From Coriobacteriia bacterium (GTDB lineage Bacteria; Actinomycetota; Coriobacteriia; WRKU01; WQUG01): a DNA stretch of 20,651 nucleotides. A model generated the notes under the pieces. That model saw nothing but the letters and a program-made list of their open reading frames with translations, made no database searches and had not been told where the DNA came from. Location: contig WQVS01000011.1 of the NCBI GenBank assembly GCA_009785705.1, positions 1-20,651 on the forward strand, written 5' to 3'. This document shows, piece after piece, positions 1 to 6,740 of this stretch (the stretch's first letter is position 1; the number at the start of each line of letters is the position of its first letter). The position numbers were made by a program, and so were the translations under genes.

Positions 1-534
1 AGTGCAGAAATTATCACAGCCCTGAGTAATGGGTAGCCACGCATGCCAAGCATGCTCTCTTGAAGCGGGCAGGTCAGCCGCAAAGCTGTCTGATTCTTCT
101 TTTAACTCTACTGTCGCATCAGGTCGCCAGGGTACATAGCTATCTGCCTGCAAAGCAGCGTCACGCTTCTCCACGGCCTTTTGGTATAAGGCAGGCAAGC
201 TTGCAAGATTGTGCGTACCAAATACAATGTCAACATGGGGCAAACTATCTAACAGCTTATCACCATCACGCTGACCGATACAGCCACCAACAGCAATAAG
301 TGGCGGAGTAGACGACCCATCAGTCTTAAGGTTCTTTAGGCTGGCAACCTGTCCTTGCAAGCGCTCGTCAGCATTTTCACGAACGCAGCAGGTCAGAAAG
401 ACAATCAAAGAGGCATTCTCAACATCATCTGCCAGAATTAAGCCCTCCGCCTCAAGTAAACCTGCAACAATTTCGCTGTCGTGCTTGTTCATTTGGCAGC
501 CAAAGGTTTTTACAAAATAACTAGGAATTGTCAC
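1..534 (-). CDS. miaB: tRNA-2-methylthio-N6-dimethylallyladenosine synthase MiaB (3' part beyond window)
   Basis: Radical-SAM methylthiotransferase that adds the 2-methylthio group to i6A37 of tRNAs reading UNN codons. The visible 178 codons hold the N-terminal methylthiotransferase domain with its three expected cluster cysteines: C13 in TFGCQMN, C49 in TCCVRE and C85 in GGCIGQ. They end in GCDNFCT, the first two cysteines (C173, C177) of the radical-SAM CxxxCxxC motif, so the gene is cut by the left edge before the third. The start is GTG at 534-532, because it is directly abutted by the stop codon of the upstream ATPase gene (TAG then GTG) and because MTIPSYFVKTFGCQMN is the usual MiaB N-terminus. 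The zero-base spacing implies translational coupling in one operon with rny and the ATPase. TFGCQMN and TCxVRE favour MiaB over the related MtaB and RimO, but the rest of the protein is not visible. Confidence 0.93.
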   Translation of the reverse strand, partial: MTIPSYFVKTFGCQMNKHDSEIVAGLLEAEGLILADDVENASLIVFLTCCVRENADERLQGQVASLKNLKTDGSSTPPLIAVGGCIGQRDGDKLLDSLPHVDIVFGTHNLASLPALYQKAVEKRDAALQADSYVPWRPDATVELKEESDSFAADLPASREHAWHAWLPITQGCDNFCT

Positions 535-1695
535 CTAATATTCCTTTTCAAAATTGAGTTTAATAGTAATAGTGTTCTTTTTTATGCTGACCTTTGGGTC
601 ATCATTACAGCTTATGTAATATTTTTCTGCTAGAGCATCAAAAGCGCGCTCCACTTCGCCAGCAAAGCTGTTTAAGTCTTGCTTTTCTATCTTGAGTCCA
701 CGCATATCTTGAGTTAGGTCTACATCATGAGTCTCTTTTGGCAAGTTCTTTGTCAGTGAAGTATAAACATCGCTCAAGGCTGCAATCTCACCACTGTCAA
801 TACGATAGGCACTACGAGTGCTTAGCTCTAAGCCTAGATTTCGTGCACAGTCAACAAGTAACGCAGGGTCATCTACTTCAGCAGGTCTCAAGCAATGAGG
901 AATCTCTGCCTGGGTATCGCTATCATTCCTGTGAACGTTAATGCGTTCTTCTCCATGAGCTTTCAAAGTTGCAAGGATTTCATTGGGGCTGCCCACATAC
1001 ACCTTAAGCTTAGGGTGCATTAGAGCAAATTCTGAGATATGACGTAGTAAATTCTTTGGCCCAGAAACACAGTGCAGGCCACCCTCATCATCACGTTCAA
1101 TTTTTGGCCAAGTGCTTTGGTCAGCACGTTCTTTCAGTTCATCCGTATCAACTTCTAGTGAGAAGGCAGCGCCTAGACCTGTTCCGCTTGCGCACAGTGC
1201 CAATTTGCTGGTGTTTTGAGTAATCGAATAAAGAGCCATCCCTCGACCATGAACGCCCCATTCGTCTTCCAGGATACTTGTGAGTTTACTGGTCACACGA
1301 GCCTCAAAGATACGGTTCGCCAACCTGTCCGGCACACCTTCGCCATCGTCAATAATGTTGAGCAGTCGAAGCTTATCGACCTTTGTGCTGGATACAAAGA
1401 TGTGTCGCGCACCCGCATCACGCGAGTTACGCAGCATCTCAATAATGATATCTTCGACATGGCGAATGTCATGACGTGCCTGGCGACGCTCTGCTTCTGC
1501 CGTATTGAGACGGACAAAGCCTGCGCCTAGGTCCTCTTCAACCTGTAGGACATCGCTGCCCGTGACCCCTGCCACAAAGTCGAGCAATGGGTCACGCTCC
1601 CCCGCTGAGGCAGGAGTTGTGTCCCTACTTAAAGCTGCAGCACGAAGAGCTGAGTCGCTCTCTCTTTCACTATGTGGACTATTTTGCGTAGTCAA
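535..1695 (-). CDS. Uncharacterised GHL-type ATPase (MutL/TopoVI/Hsp90-like ATP-binding fold)
   Basis: Protein of up to 386 aa with a Bergerat ATP-binding fold. The N box is EMLRNSRDAGA (E86, N90; general-base Glu and Mg-binding Asn), the G1 box is DDGEGVP (116-122) and the G2 glycine loop is GVHGRGMALY (147-156). NSRDAGARHI resembles the MutL/GHL N box more than the histidine-kinase version. There is no HisKA dimerisation helix, no phospho-accepting His context and no membrane segment, so it is not a two-component kinase. The C-terminal half is not recognised. The annotated TTG start overlaps the rny end by 17 bases and lacks a clear ribosome binding site. A second TTG at 1587-1585 (residue 37) has a GGGGAG nine bases upstream and may be the true start. 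The gene lies between rny and miaB, abutting miaB. MutS/MutL genes often neighbour miaB in bacteria, so an RNA- or DNA-related role is plausible but is inference. Confidence 0.75.
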   Translation of the reverse strand: MTTQNSPHSERESDSALRAAALSRDTTPASAGERDPLLDFVAGVTGSDVLQVEEDLGAGFVRLNTAEAERRQARHDIRHVEDIIIEMLRNSRDAGARHIFVSSTKVDKLRLLNIIDDGEGVPDRLANRIFEARVTSKLTSILEDEWGVHGRGMALYSITQNTSKLALCASGTGLGAAFSLEVDTDELKERADQSTWPKIERDDEGGLHCVSGPKNLLRHISEFALMHPKLKVYVGSPNEILATLKAHGEERINVHRNDSDTQAEIPHCLRPAEVDDPALLVDCARNLGLELSTRSAYRIDSGEIAALSDVYTSLTKNLPKETHDVDLTQDMRGLKIEKQDLNSFAGEVERAFDALAEKYYISCNDDPKVSIKKNTITIKLNFEKEY

Positions 1696-3211
1696 CGGCG
1701 CGGCTTTCGCGCAAGACCAGAACCTTGATTTGTCCTGGATATTCTAATTCTGCTTCGATTTCCTTCGCGATGTCACGCGCAAGCACTACAGCATCAGCAT
1801 CGCTGACTGCCTCTGGTTCAACCATGACGCGAATCTCACGACCTGCCTGCATTGCAAAGGTTTTTTCTACGCCCTTATGAGCATTAGCAACAGCTTCTAG
1901 CTTTTCTAGGCGCTTGATATAGGTCTCTAAAGTCTCGCGGCGTGCTCCTGGGCGTGCTGCAGAGATAGCGTCTGCTGCCATAACAAGAACAGCTTCTACC
2001 GTAGTTGGCTCGACCTCGCCATGATGCGCCTCGATAGCATGCAGCACTGGTTGTGGCTCGCCAAAGCGGCGTGCTAAGTCAGCACCAATACTTGCGTGAG
2101 GACCTTCGATTTCATGGTCGATGGCTTTACCTAGGTCATGCAGCAAGCCTGCACGCTTCGCCAGGGCGACATCTGCACCCAATTCTTCTGCCATAAGACC
2201 TGCAAGCCAAGATACTTCTAATGAGTGGCGCAAAACATTTTGTCCATAGCTGGTACGATAACGCAGACGACCCAATGTTCTAATAATTTCAGGGTGGAGA
2301 TTGTGTACTCCTGCGTCAAAGGACGCTTGCTCACCTGCACGCTGGATTTCTTCGTTGATGAGCTTAGTAGCCTTCTTAAACATCTCTTCGATGCGTGCCG
2401 GATGAATGCGTCCGTCAGTAATCAGGGTATCTAAGGTGATACGACCAATCTCACGGCGCACAGGGTCAAAGCCTGAAAGCACTATCGTTTCTGGAGTATC
2501 ATCAATAATTAGATTGATGCCCGTGATTTGCTCAAAGGCGCGAATATTTCGGCCTTCACGACCAATGAGGCGACCCTTCATATCATCAGAAGGAATCTTT
2601 ACTACAGATACTGTATTCTCGGAGGTGTGATCAGCAGCAATGCGCTGAATCGCCAAGCTAACAATGTTGCGAGCTCGCTTATCAGCTTCTTCTTTTGCGT
2701 AAGTTTCTGCATCACGAATGATGGTAGCAGCCTCACGCTTAACATCATCAGCGATACTTGCTAGCAATTCATTTTTTGCCTCGTCAGTGGTCATATTGGC
2801 AATGCGCTCAAGCTTTATCAGAGCTTCATCCATGGCACTACTTAGCTCCACTTCACGTGCCTTAACCTGACCTTGAGCACTAGAGATTTGATGCTCGCGT
2901 TTATCTAAAGTCTCTGCACGGCGATCAATTGTTTCTTCGCGCTGAGCAAGGCGATTCTCCAGAGCAGAAATTTCCTTACGGCGCTGCTTTGCTTCTACCG
3001 CCTCATCCTGCTTCATTTTAAGTATTTTATCTTTGGCCTCTAACAAAGCTTCACGCTTGACGTTTTCAGCCTCTGTTTTTGCTGTTTTTGCCAGCAATTC
3101 TGCGTCTGCTGCTGCCCGATTTGTTTTAGCGCTAACTACTAGCCGATTCGTGAGAAAACCCGCTGCAAATCCTACTATTATGCAGATAGCGGGTAAAAGT
3201 GCCGCTTCCAT
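1679..3211 (-). CDS. rny: Ribonuclease Y
   Basis: Membrane-anchored endoribonuclease that initiates mRNA turnover in many Gram-positive bacteria. At 510 aa it has the standard length and domain order. There is one N-terminal transmembrane helix (about residues 3-21). A long charged coiled coil follows (about 25-190). A KH RNA-binding domain has GRLIGREGRNIRAFE near residue 212. An HD hydrolase domain has LLHDLGKAIDHE (the HD pair near 355) and AIEAHHGE. The start is ATG, preceded by an AAAGAG-like site. It is the first gene of the rny-ATPase-miaB run and is divergent from the response regulator across 261 bases. The last 17 bases overlap the TTG start of the ATPase gene. All family signatures are intact. 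Confidence 0.96.
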   Translation of the reverse strand: MEAALLPAICIIVGFAAGFLTNRLVVSAKTNRAAADAELLAKTAKTEAENVKREALLEAKDKILKMKQDEAVEAKQRRKEISALENRLAQREETIDRRAETLDKREHQISSAQGQVKAREVELSSAMDEALIKLERIANMTTDEAKNELLASIADDVKREAATIIRDAETYAKEEADKRARNIVSLAIQRIAADHTSENTVSVVKIPSDDMKGRLIGREGRNIRAFEQITGINLIIDDTPETIVLSGFDPVRREIGRITLDTLITDGRIHPARIEEMFKKATKLINEEIQRAGEQASFDAGVHNLHPEIIRTLGRLRYRTSYGQNVLRHSLEVSWLAGLMAEELGADVALAKRAGLLHDLGKAIDHEIEGPHASIGADLARRFGEPQPVLHAIEAHHGEVEPTTVEAVLVMAADAISAARPGARRETLETYIKRLEKLEAVANAHKGVEKTFAMQAGREIRVMVEPEAVSDADAVVLARDIAKEIEAELEYPGQIKVLVLRESRAVDYAK

Positions 3212-3388
3212 ATGTATACTCTTTTCGTCGTGTGCCCCTGTAACGGGCGATTAATGTTTGTCTATTAAGCATGAGCAAAGCTTGAGCTTACAAAGTAAAC
3301 CCACAGCCTGCAGATGTAATTGCTTAGATTAAATACTAACATAAGCTGCAGAAATTGCTTCACTTTTGTCTTGCGTGTCACTATTAAG

Positions 3389-3402
3389 ACATGCAGGCAT
3401 GT
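3389..3402. promoter_or_regulatory. Perfect 6+2+6 dyad, candidate operator
   Basis: ACATGC-AG-GCATGT is a perfect inverted repeat in the divergent region between rny and the response regulator, about 20 bases upstream of the phased direct repeat. Its size suits a dimeric repressor or activator. No cognate regulator can be named from this window, and a chance palindrome is possible. Confidence 0.35.
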
Positions 3403-3420
3403 TTACATCACAGATTATCC

Positions 3421-3440
3421 CTTAACAAGTTCTTAATAAG
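3421..3440 (+). promoter_or_regulatory. 11-bp-phased direct repeat, candidate OmpR/PhoB-type box
   Basis: CTTAACAAG (3421-3429) and CTTAATAAG (3432-3440) are 9-base direct repeats differing at one position, with starts 11 bp apart. Tandem half-sites one helical turn apart are how OmpR/PhoB-family regulators bind DNA. The repeat ends 33 bases before the start codon of an OmpR-family regulator, so autoregulation is the simplest inference. It lies where a -35 element would be expected, and no good consensus -35 is seen, which would fit an activator-dependent promoter. Confidence 0.5.
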
Positions 3441-3472
3441 TCCATGATATGTTTAAGATGGAGGTGAAGCTG

Positions 3473-4150
3473 ATGGCGTTAATACTAATTGCAGAAGATG
3501 AGGCAGCCATCAATGCGCTCATTAAGAAAAACCTTGAACTGGTAGGTCACACTTGCATCTGCGTTTTTGATGGTGAATCTGTCCTTTATGAAATAGAGCA
3601 AAATACCTTTGACCTAATTCTGCTTGACATCATGATGCCAAAGCTTGATGGCTTTCAAGTGCTTGAAAGGTTACCAGAAAACATCCCGACAATATTTATC
3701 ACTGCTCGTGGTGCAGTCAAGGACAAAGTCAAAGGTTTAAAATTGGGAGCAGACGATTACATTGTAAAGCCTTTCGATATGATTGAATTACAGGCGCGAA
3801 TCGAATCTGTTCTAAGGCGTAGCGGCAAATCAGAGAATTTCTTTGTATTACATGACGTTAGAGTCGACCGTGAAAGCAGGCAAGTATTTCGCGAAGAGGT
3901 GCTCGTAGATTTCACTCCGCAAGAATTCTTACTCATTGATGCACTTATTGCTAATCGCAATATTGCCCTCTCTAGATACAAATTGCTACAAATCGCATGG
4001 GGATATGACTTTGAGGGTGATACACGAACTGTGGATGTACACATCCACAAAATTCGCAAAAAACTCGGCTGGGAACAAGTACTTAAGACAGTGTATAAGC
4101 TAGGTTACAGATTGGAAGACAGATCAAAGCATGCAGTAAAGTCGAGATAA
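3473..4150 (+). CDS. OmpR/PhoB-family two-component response regulator
   Basis: DNA-binding response regulator of 225 aa. The receiver domain (residues 1-115) has the acidic pocket EDE at 8-10, the phospho-accepting D52 in LILLDIMMP, switch residue T77 and conserved K99 in VKPF. The C-terminal winged-helix domain (about 130-220) ends in the typical recognition helix and wing, with TRTVDVHIHKIRKKL and TVYKLGYRLE. The start at 3473 is preferred over an upstream in-frame ATG at 3449, because GGAGGTGA lies five bases before it and the protein then begins MALILIAEDE as family members do. The kinase gene follows immediately, its ATG touching the TAA stop. A phased direct repeat just upstream suggests autoregulation. 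The signal and regulon are unknown; the exported protein gene downstream is the obvious candidate target. Confidence 0.93.
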   Translation: MALILIAEDEAAINALIKKNLELVGHTCICVFDGESVLYEIEQNTFDLILLDIMMPKLDGFQVLERLPENIPTIFITARGAVKDKVKGLKLGADDYIVKPFDMIELQARIESVLRRSGKSENFFVLHDVRVDRESRQVFREEVLVDFTPQEFLLIDALIANRNIALSRYKLLQIAWGYDFEGDTRTVDVHIHKIRKKLGWEQVLKTVYKLGYRLEDRSKHAVKSR

Positions 4151-5512
4151 ATGAAACTGAAAACCTTCATAGCTACCTATATACTTTTCCTCTGCATCTT
4201 GTTTATTAGCATAGGAATCGTCTCTGTTCATTTGACCAACAATCAGGCAAGCATGCTAAAGGAGCAAAGCAAAGTTCAGTATCAAAACATTGCTTTTTCC
4301 TTATCAAGAGACATTGCGAGACTACAGGGCAGAAATTTAACGCAACCAGAACTTTCTGCAATTGCAAATGATCTCATGAATGACTATGCAAGATATTATA
4401 GCGATCAAGATATTCATATTGAATTGATCAATCTGTGGAAACAGGATATCAACCTCCCGGAGACAAGGCTCTCTTTTACTAATCATGGTCATGAGCATTT
4501 CATCTATATCAGTGGCACACTACCAGGACATTTTGAGCATTACTATTTAACCTATCAAGTAAACGTCAGCGAAAGCATTGCAAACATGCAAGCTGTCCAA
4601 AATACTCTTTTGATTTCTGCTGCTGCATCCTCAATAATCGCAGCACTTGCACTGTACTTTATCTTGACAACTCTTTTTCGACCCCTGCAAAACGTAGCCG
4701 AGGTCTCCAAGAAAATCGCAAGTGGACAATTTGGAGAACGAATTCCCATTAAGGGAAAGGGAGAACTTACCCAAGTCGCAATTGACTTCAATAAGATGGC
4801 AGACACGGTTGAAGAGCAGATGACTTCTCTTCAAGAGGAGGCAATAAGCAGACAAAGATTCGCGGACAATTTCGCCCATGAGATTCGGACTCCTCTAACA
4901 TCTATCTATGGTTATGGGCAGTACCTACAGAGAGCGAAGCTAGATGAAAAAGAAATAGCAGAAGCATCGGGACACATCATAAGTGAAGCTCAGCACATGG
5001 AAAAAGTGTCGAGTTCTCTGCTGGAGCTCGCAACCCTACGAAACTATACTCCCATCAAGGATTTCATTGTGGTTTCTGACCTCTTTGAAGATGTCAGCCA
5101 AGCAATGAAAGGCTCTCTAGATAAATGTCAAATCCGATTAATCTGCCACAGTGAAGTTGAGGCCTTGGAAGGCCAAAGGGATTTACTCAAGAGTATGCTA
5201 GTCAATCTCTGCAACAATGCGCTTAAGGCTTGCTCACCTGAAAAAGGCATCATTCATCTCAATGCTAAACAATTGCCCAAAGCCACACTGATCTCTGTCA
5301 CCGATAATGGTCGCGGTATTCCTAAGTCCGATCTAGCAAAAGTTACTGAACCTTTTTACCAGGTAGACGGATCGCGTGAACGCAAAGGGGGCAATCTGGG
5401 CTTAGGCTTAGCCCTGTGTAGTCAAATTGCTAAAGTGCATGGTGCTGAGCTAAGCGTGCAATCTAAGATAAATACAGGAACCACGATACATGTATTATTT
5501 ACCGATTCATAA
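4151..5512 (+). CDS. Membrane sensor histidine kinase
   Basis: Sensor kinase of 453 aa, partner of the regulator directly upstream with no intergenic base. Transmembrane helix 1 is about residues 7-28, followed by an extracytoplasmic sensor of about 115 residues without a recognisable fold and then transmembrane helix 2 (about 150-173). A HAMP linker (RPLQNVAEVSKKIASGQF) leads to HisKA with the phospho-accepting H243 in NFAHEIRTPLTSIYG. The ATPase domain carries the N box (NLCNNALKA), G1 (DNGRGIP), the F box (EPFYQVD) and G2 (GGNLGLGLALC). All catalytic motifs are intact. Phosphotransfer to D52 of the neighbouring regulator is inferred from gene order. The signal may be extracellular, given the large external loop and the exported protein encoded next. 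Confidence 0.93.
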   Translation: MKLKTFIATYILFLCILFISIGIVSVHLTNNQASMLKEQSKVQYQNIAFSLSRDIARLQGRNLTQPELSAIANDLMNDYARYYSDQDIHIELINLWKQDINLPETRLSFTNHGHEHFIYISGTLPGHFEHYYLTYQVNVSESIANMQAVQNTLLISAAASSIIAALALYFILTTLFRPLQNVAEVSKKIASGQFGERIPIKGKGELTQVAIDFNKMADTVEEQMTSLQEEAISRQRFADNFAHEIRTPLTSIYGYGQYLQRAKLDEKEIAEASGHIISEAQHMEKVSSSLLELATLRNYTPIKDFIVVSDLFEDVSQAMKGSLDKCQIRLICHSEVEALEGQRDLLKSMLVNLCNNALKACSPEKGIIHLNAKQLPKATLISVTDNGRGIPKSDLAKVTEPFYQVDGSRERKGGNLGLGLALCSQIAKVHGAELSVQSKINTGTTIHVLFTDS

Positions 5513-5539
5513 TAGCTTGGAAATAAGTCTCTAACGATC

Positions 5540-5580
5540 TCGACTTATAAAGTAAGTATTATGAAATTCAGATAAGTCGA
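5540..5580 (+). promoter_or_regulatory. 9-bp inverted repeat upstream of the exported-protein gene
   Basis: TCGACTTAT (5540-5548) and ATAAGTCGA (5572-5580) form a perfect 9-bp inverted repeat with a 23-base spacer. It ends directly before the AAGGAG ribosome binding site of the next gene. The short intergenic region also contains CTTATAAAG (5544-5552) and other ATAAG units that resemble the half-sites in front of the response regulator. It could be an mRNA hairpin or an operator. It lacks a U-tract, so an intrinsic terminator is unlikely. Confidence 0.4.
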
Positions 5581-5598
5581 ATAAGGAGATACAAGATA

Positions 5599-6693
5599 AT
5601 GAAAAAAGCGACGACGAGACAAAATAGGGACGCATTCAAGATGCTACTAATAGCTTTTCTGATTTTAGGAGCATTTATTGCAAGTGGTGCAGGCATCAAT
5701 TATTTAGCCTTAGCATCAGCAACAGCAAGTGAAACAATAGAGGTCCCTTCTACCATAGAGGATATGATTAGCTCACAAGCTCTGCCATCAGAAAAATTCC
5801 ATATCCCCGAAGACCCCAGACAGATTGTAGTAGAAATTGGAACTTTCAGAGGATTTCAAACAAGTACTGTAACTATAATTGACGGCAATTCGAAACTTTG
5901 CGATCCAAGACCCACAGATATTGTATCCATGGAAAGAGCTGTCCAGATAGGCATGCAATATGTTTGGGATATATTTAACGAAGATGCAGACGGCACTTAC
6001 ATTGAAATGACTTTTGTTGACCTATTCTCCAATTCAAAAACGTACTGGATGGGCACAATTGCTGTACATGCAGAAGATCTTGGCAGAGATATTTACTACA
6101 ATTCTGCATCTGCTGAACCCTGGCTCACTACAGGCCTCTACAGCTTTATCGTTGATGCAGAAACAGGCTTGAGAGTAGAGATATTTCCCTGGCGAGACCT
6201 TCAGCAAGGTGAGAGCTACAATCAATGGCTCGTTCGTTACGAAGAAGAGGGCTTCGTACAATTCGAAACAGGTGAAATCGTTCCTGTAAGCGAACAGGAC
6301 TGGATGCGAGAATGGCTAGAAAAAAACTTAGATGAGCAAATGGCTTATTTGGGACTGAACAAAGAGGATATCGAGCCCTACTTAGAGGCAGCAAGAGAAT
6401 TTGCTCGCACACACTTTAACAATTCAGAATTGGTCTATGAAACAGAAAAATTTGAGCTAAGTTACGGCTATATGATTCGCATGCCTGACTCCATGCTAGT
6501 ACGCAAGATGAACAATGATCGCGGGGTGAGTTTTGCAGGGATTCGCTTCACGATTTCTGATAACACAGGCAGAGAGGCCAACATATGGGTCGAAGCAGAA
6601 ACATTTGATTTGTGCGCTCTGGGTATCAGAACGCAACACAATGATGTTAATGAAAATTTCCCCAATGATCGCATAGGCTTTGGAGTTGGCTAA
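5599..6693 (+). CDS. Membrane-anchored exported protein, possibly PepSY-like
   Basis: Protein of 364 aa with a basic N-terminus (KKATTRQNR) and one hydrophobic segment (about residues 14-38), fitting a signal anchor or signal peptide. The rest is soluble, acidic and presumably outside the cell. Residues about 105-200 (SMERAVQIGMQYVWD, then a strand ending YSFIVDAETGLRVEIF) look like a PepSY-type unit: a helix, then a sheet closing on a D-AETG turn. A second, weaker helix-plus-sheet unit spans about 265-350. No catalytic motif is recognised. An AAGGAG site lies 10 bases before the ATG. It follows the sensor kinase by 86 bases in the same direction, so it may be regulated by, or modulate, that two-component system; several bacterial PepSY proteins act at this step. 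The fold call is by eye only. Confidence 0.72.
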   Translation: MKKATTRQNRDAFKMLLIAFLILGAFIASGAGINYLALASATASETIEVPSTIEDMISSQALPSEKFHIPEDPRQIVVEIGTFRGFQTSTVTIIDGNSKLCDPRPTDIVSMERAVQIGMQYVWDIFNEDADGTYIEMTFVDLFSNSKTYWMGTIAVHAEDLGRDIYYNSASAEPWLTTGLYSFIVDAETGLRVEIFPWRDLQQGESYNQWLVRYEEEGFVQFETGEIVPVSEQDWMREWLEKNLDEQMAYLGLNKEDIEPYLEAAREFARTHFNNSELVYETEKFELSYGYMIRMPDSMLVRKMNNDRGVSFAGIRFTISDNTGREANIWVEAETFDLCALGIRTQHNDVNENFPNDRIGFGVG

Positions 6694-6716
6694 GTGCAAG
6701 AGGAGCCTTGGCAGTC

Positions 6717-6740
6717 ATGAATGATAAAATGATGCAATGA
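6717..6740 (+). CDS. Seven-codon leader ORF overlapping selB start
   Basis: ATG AAT GAT AAA ATG ATG CAA TGA encodes MNDKMMQ, with its stop overlapping the selB ATG in an ATGA arrangement. The only good Shine-Dalgarno sequence here (AAGAGGAG, 6698-6705) sits 11 bases before this ATG but 31 bases before selB. Ribosomes would therefore load at the small ORF and reinitiate at selB. The layout is directly visible; translation of the peptide is inference. Confidence 0.45.
   Translation: MNDKMMQ

Noticed and set aside
3212..3300. Sigma-70 promoter for rny
   Set aside because: Several weak hexamers (such as TTGCTC with ATTAAT at 17 bases) but none good enough to list.
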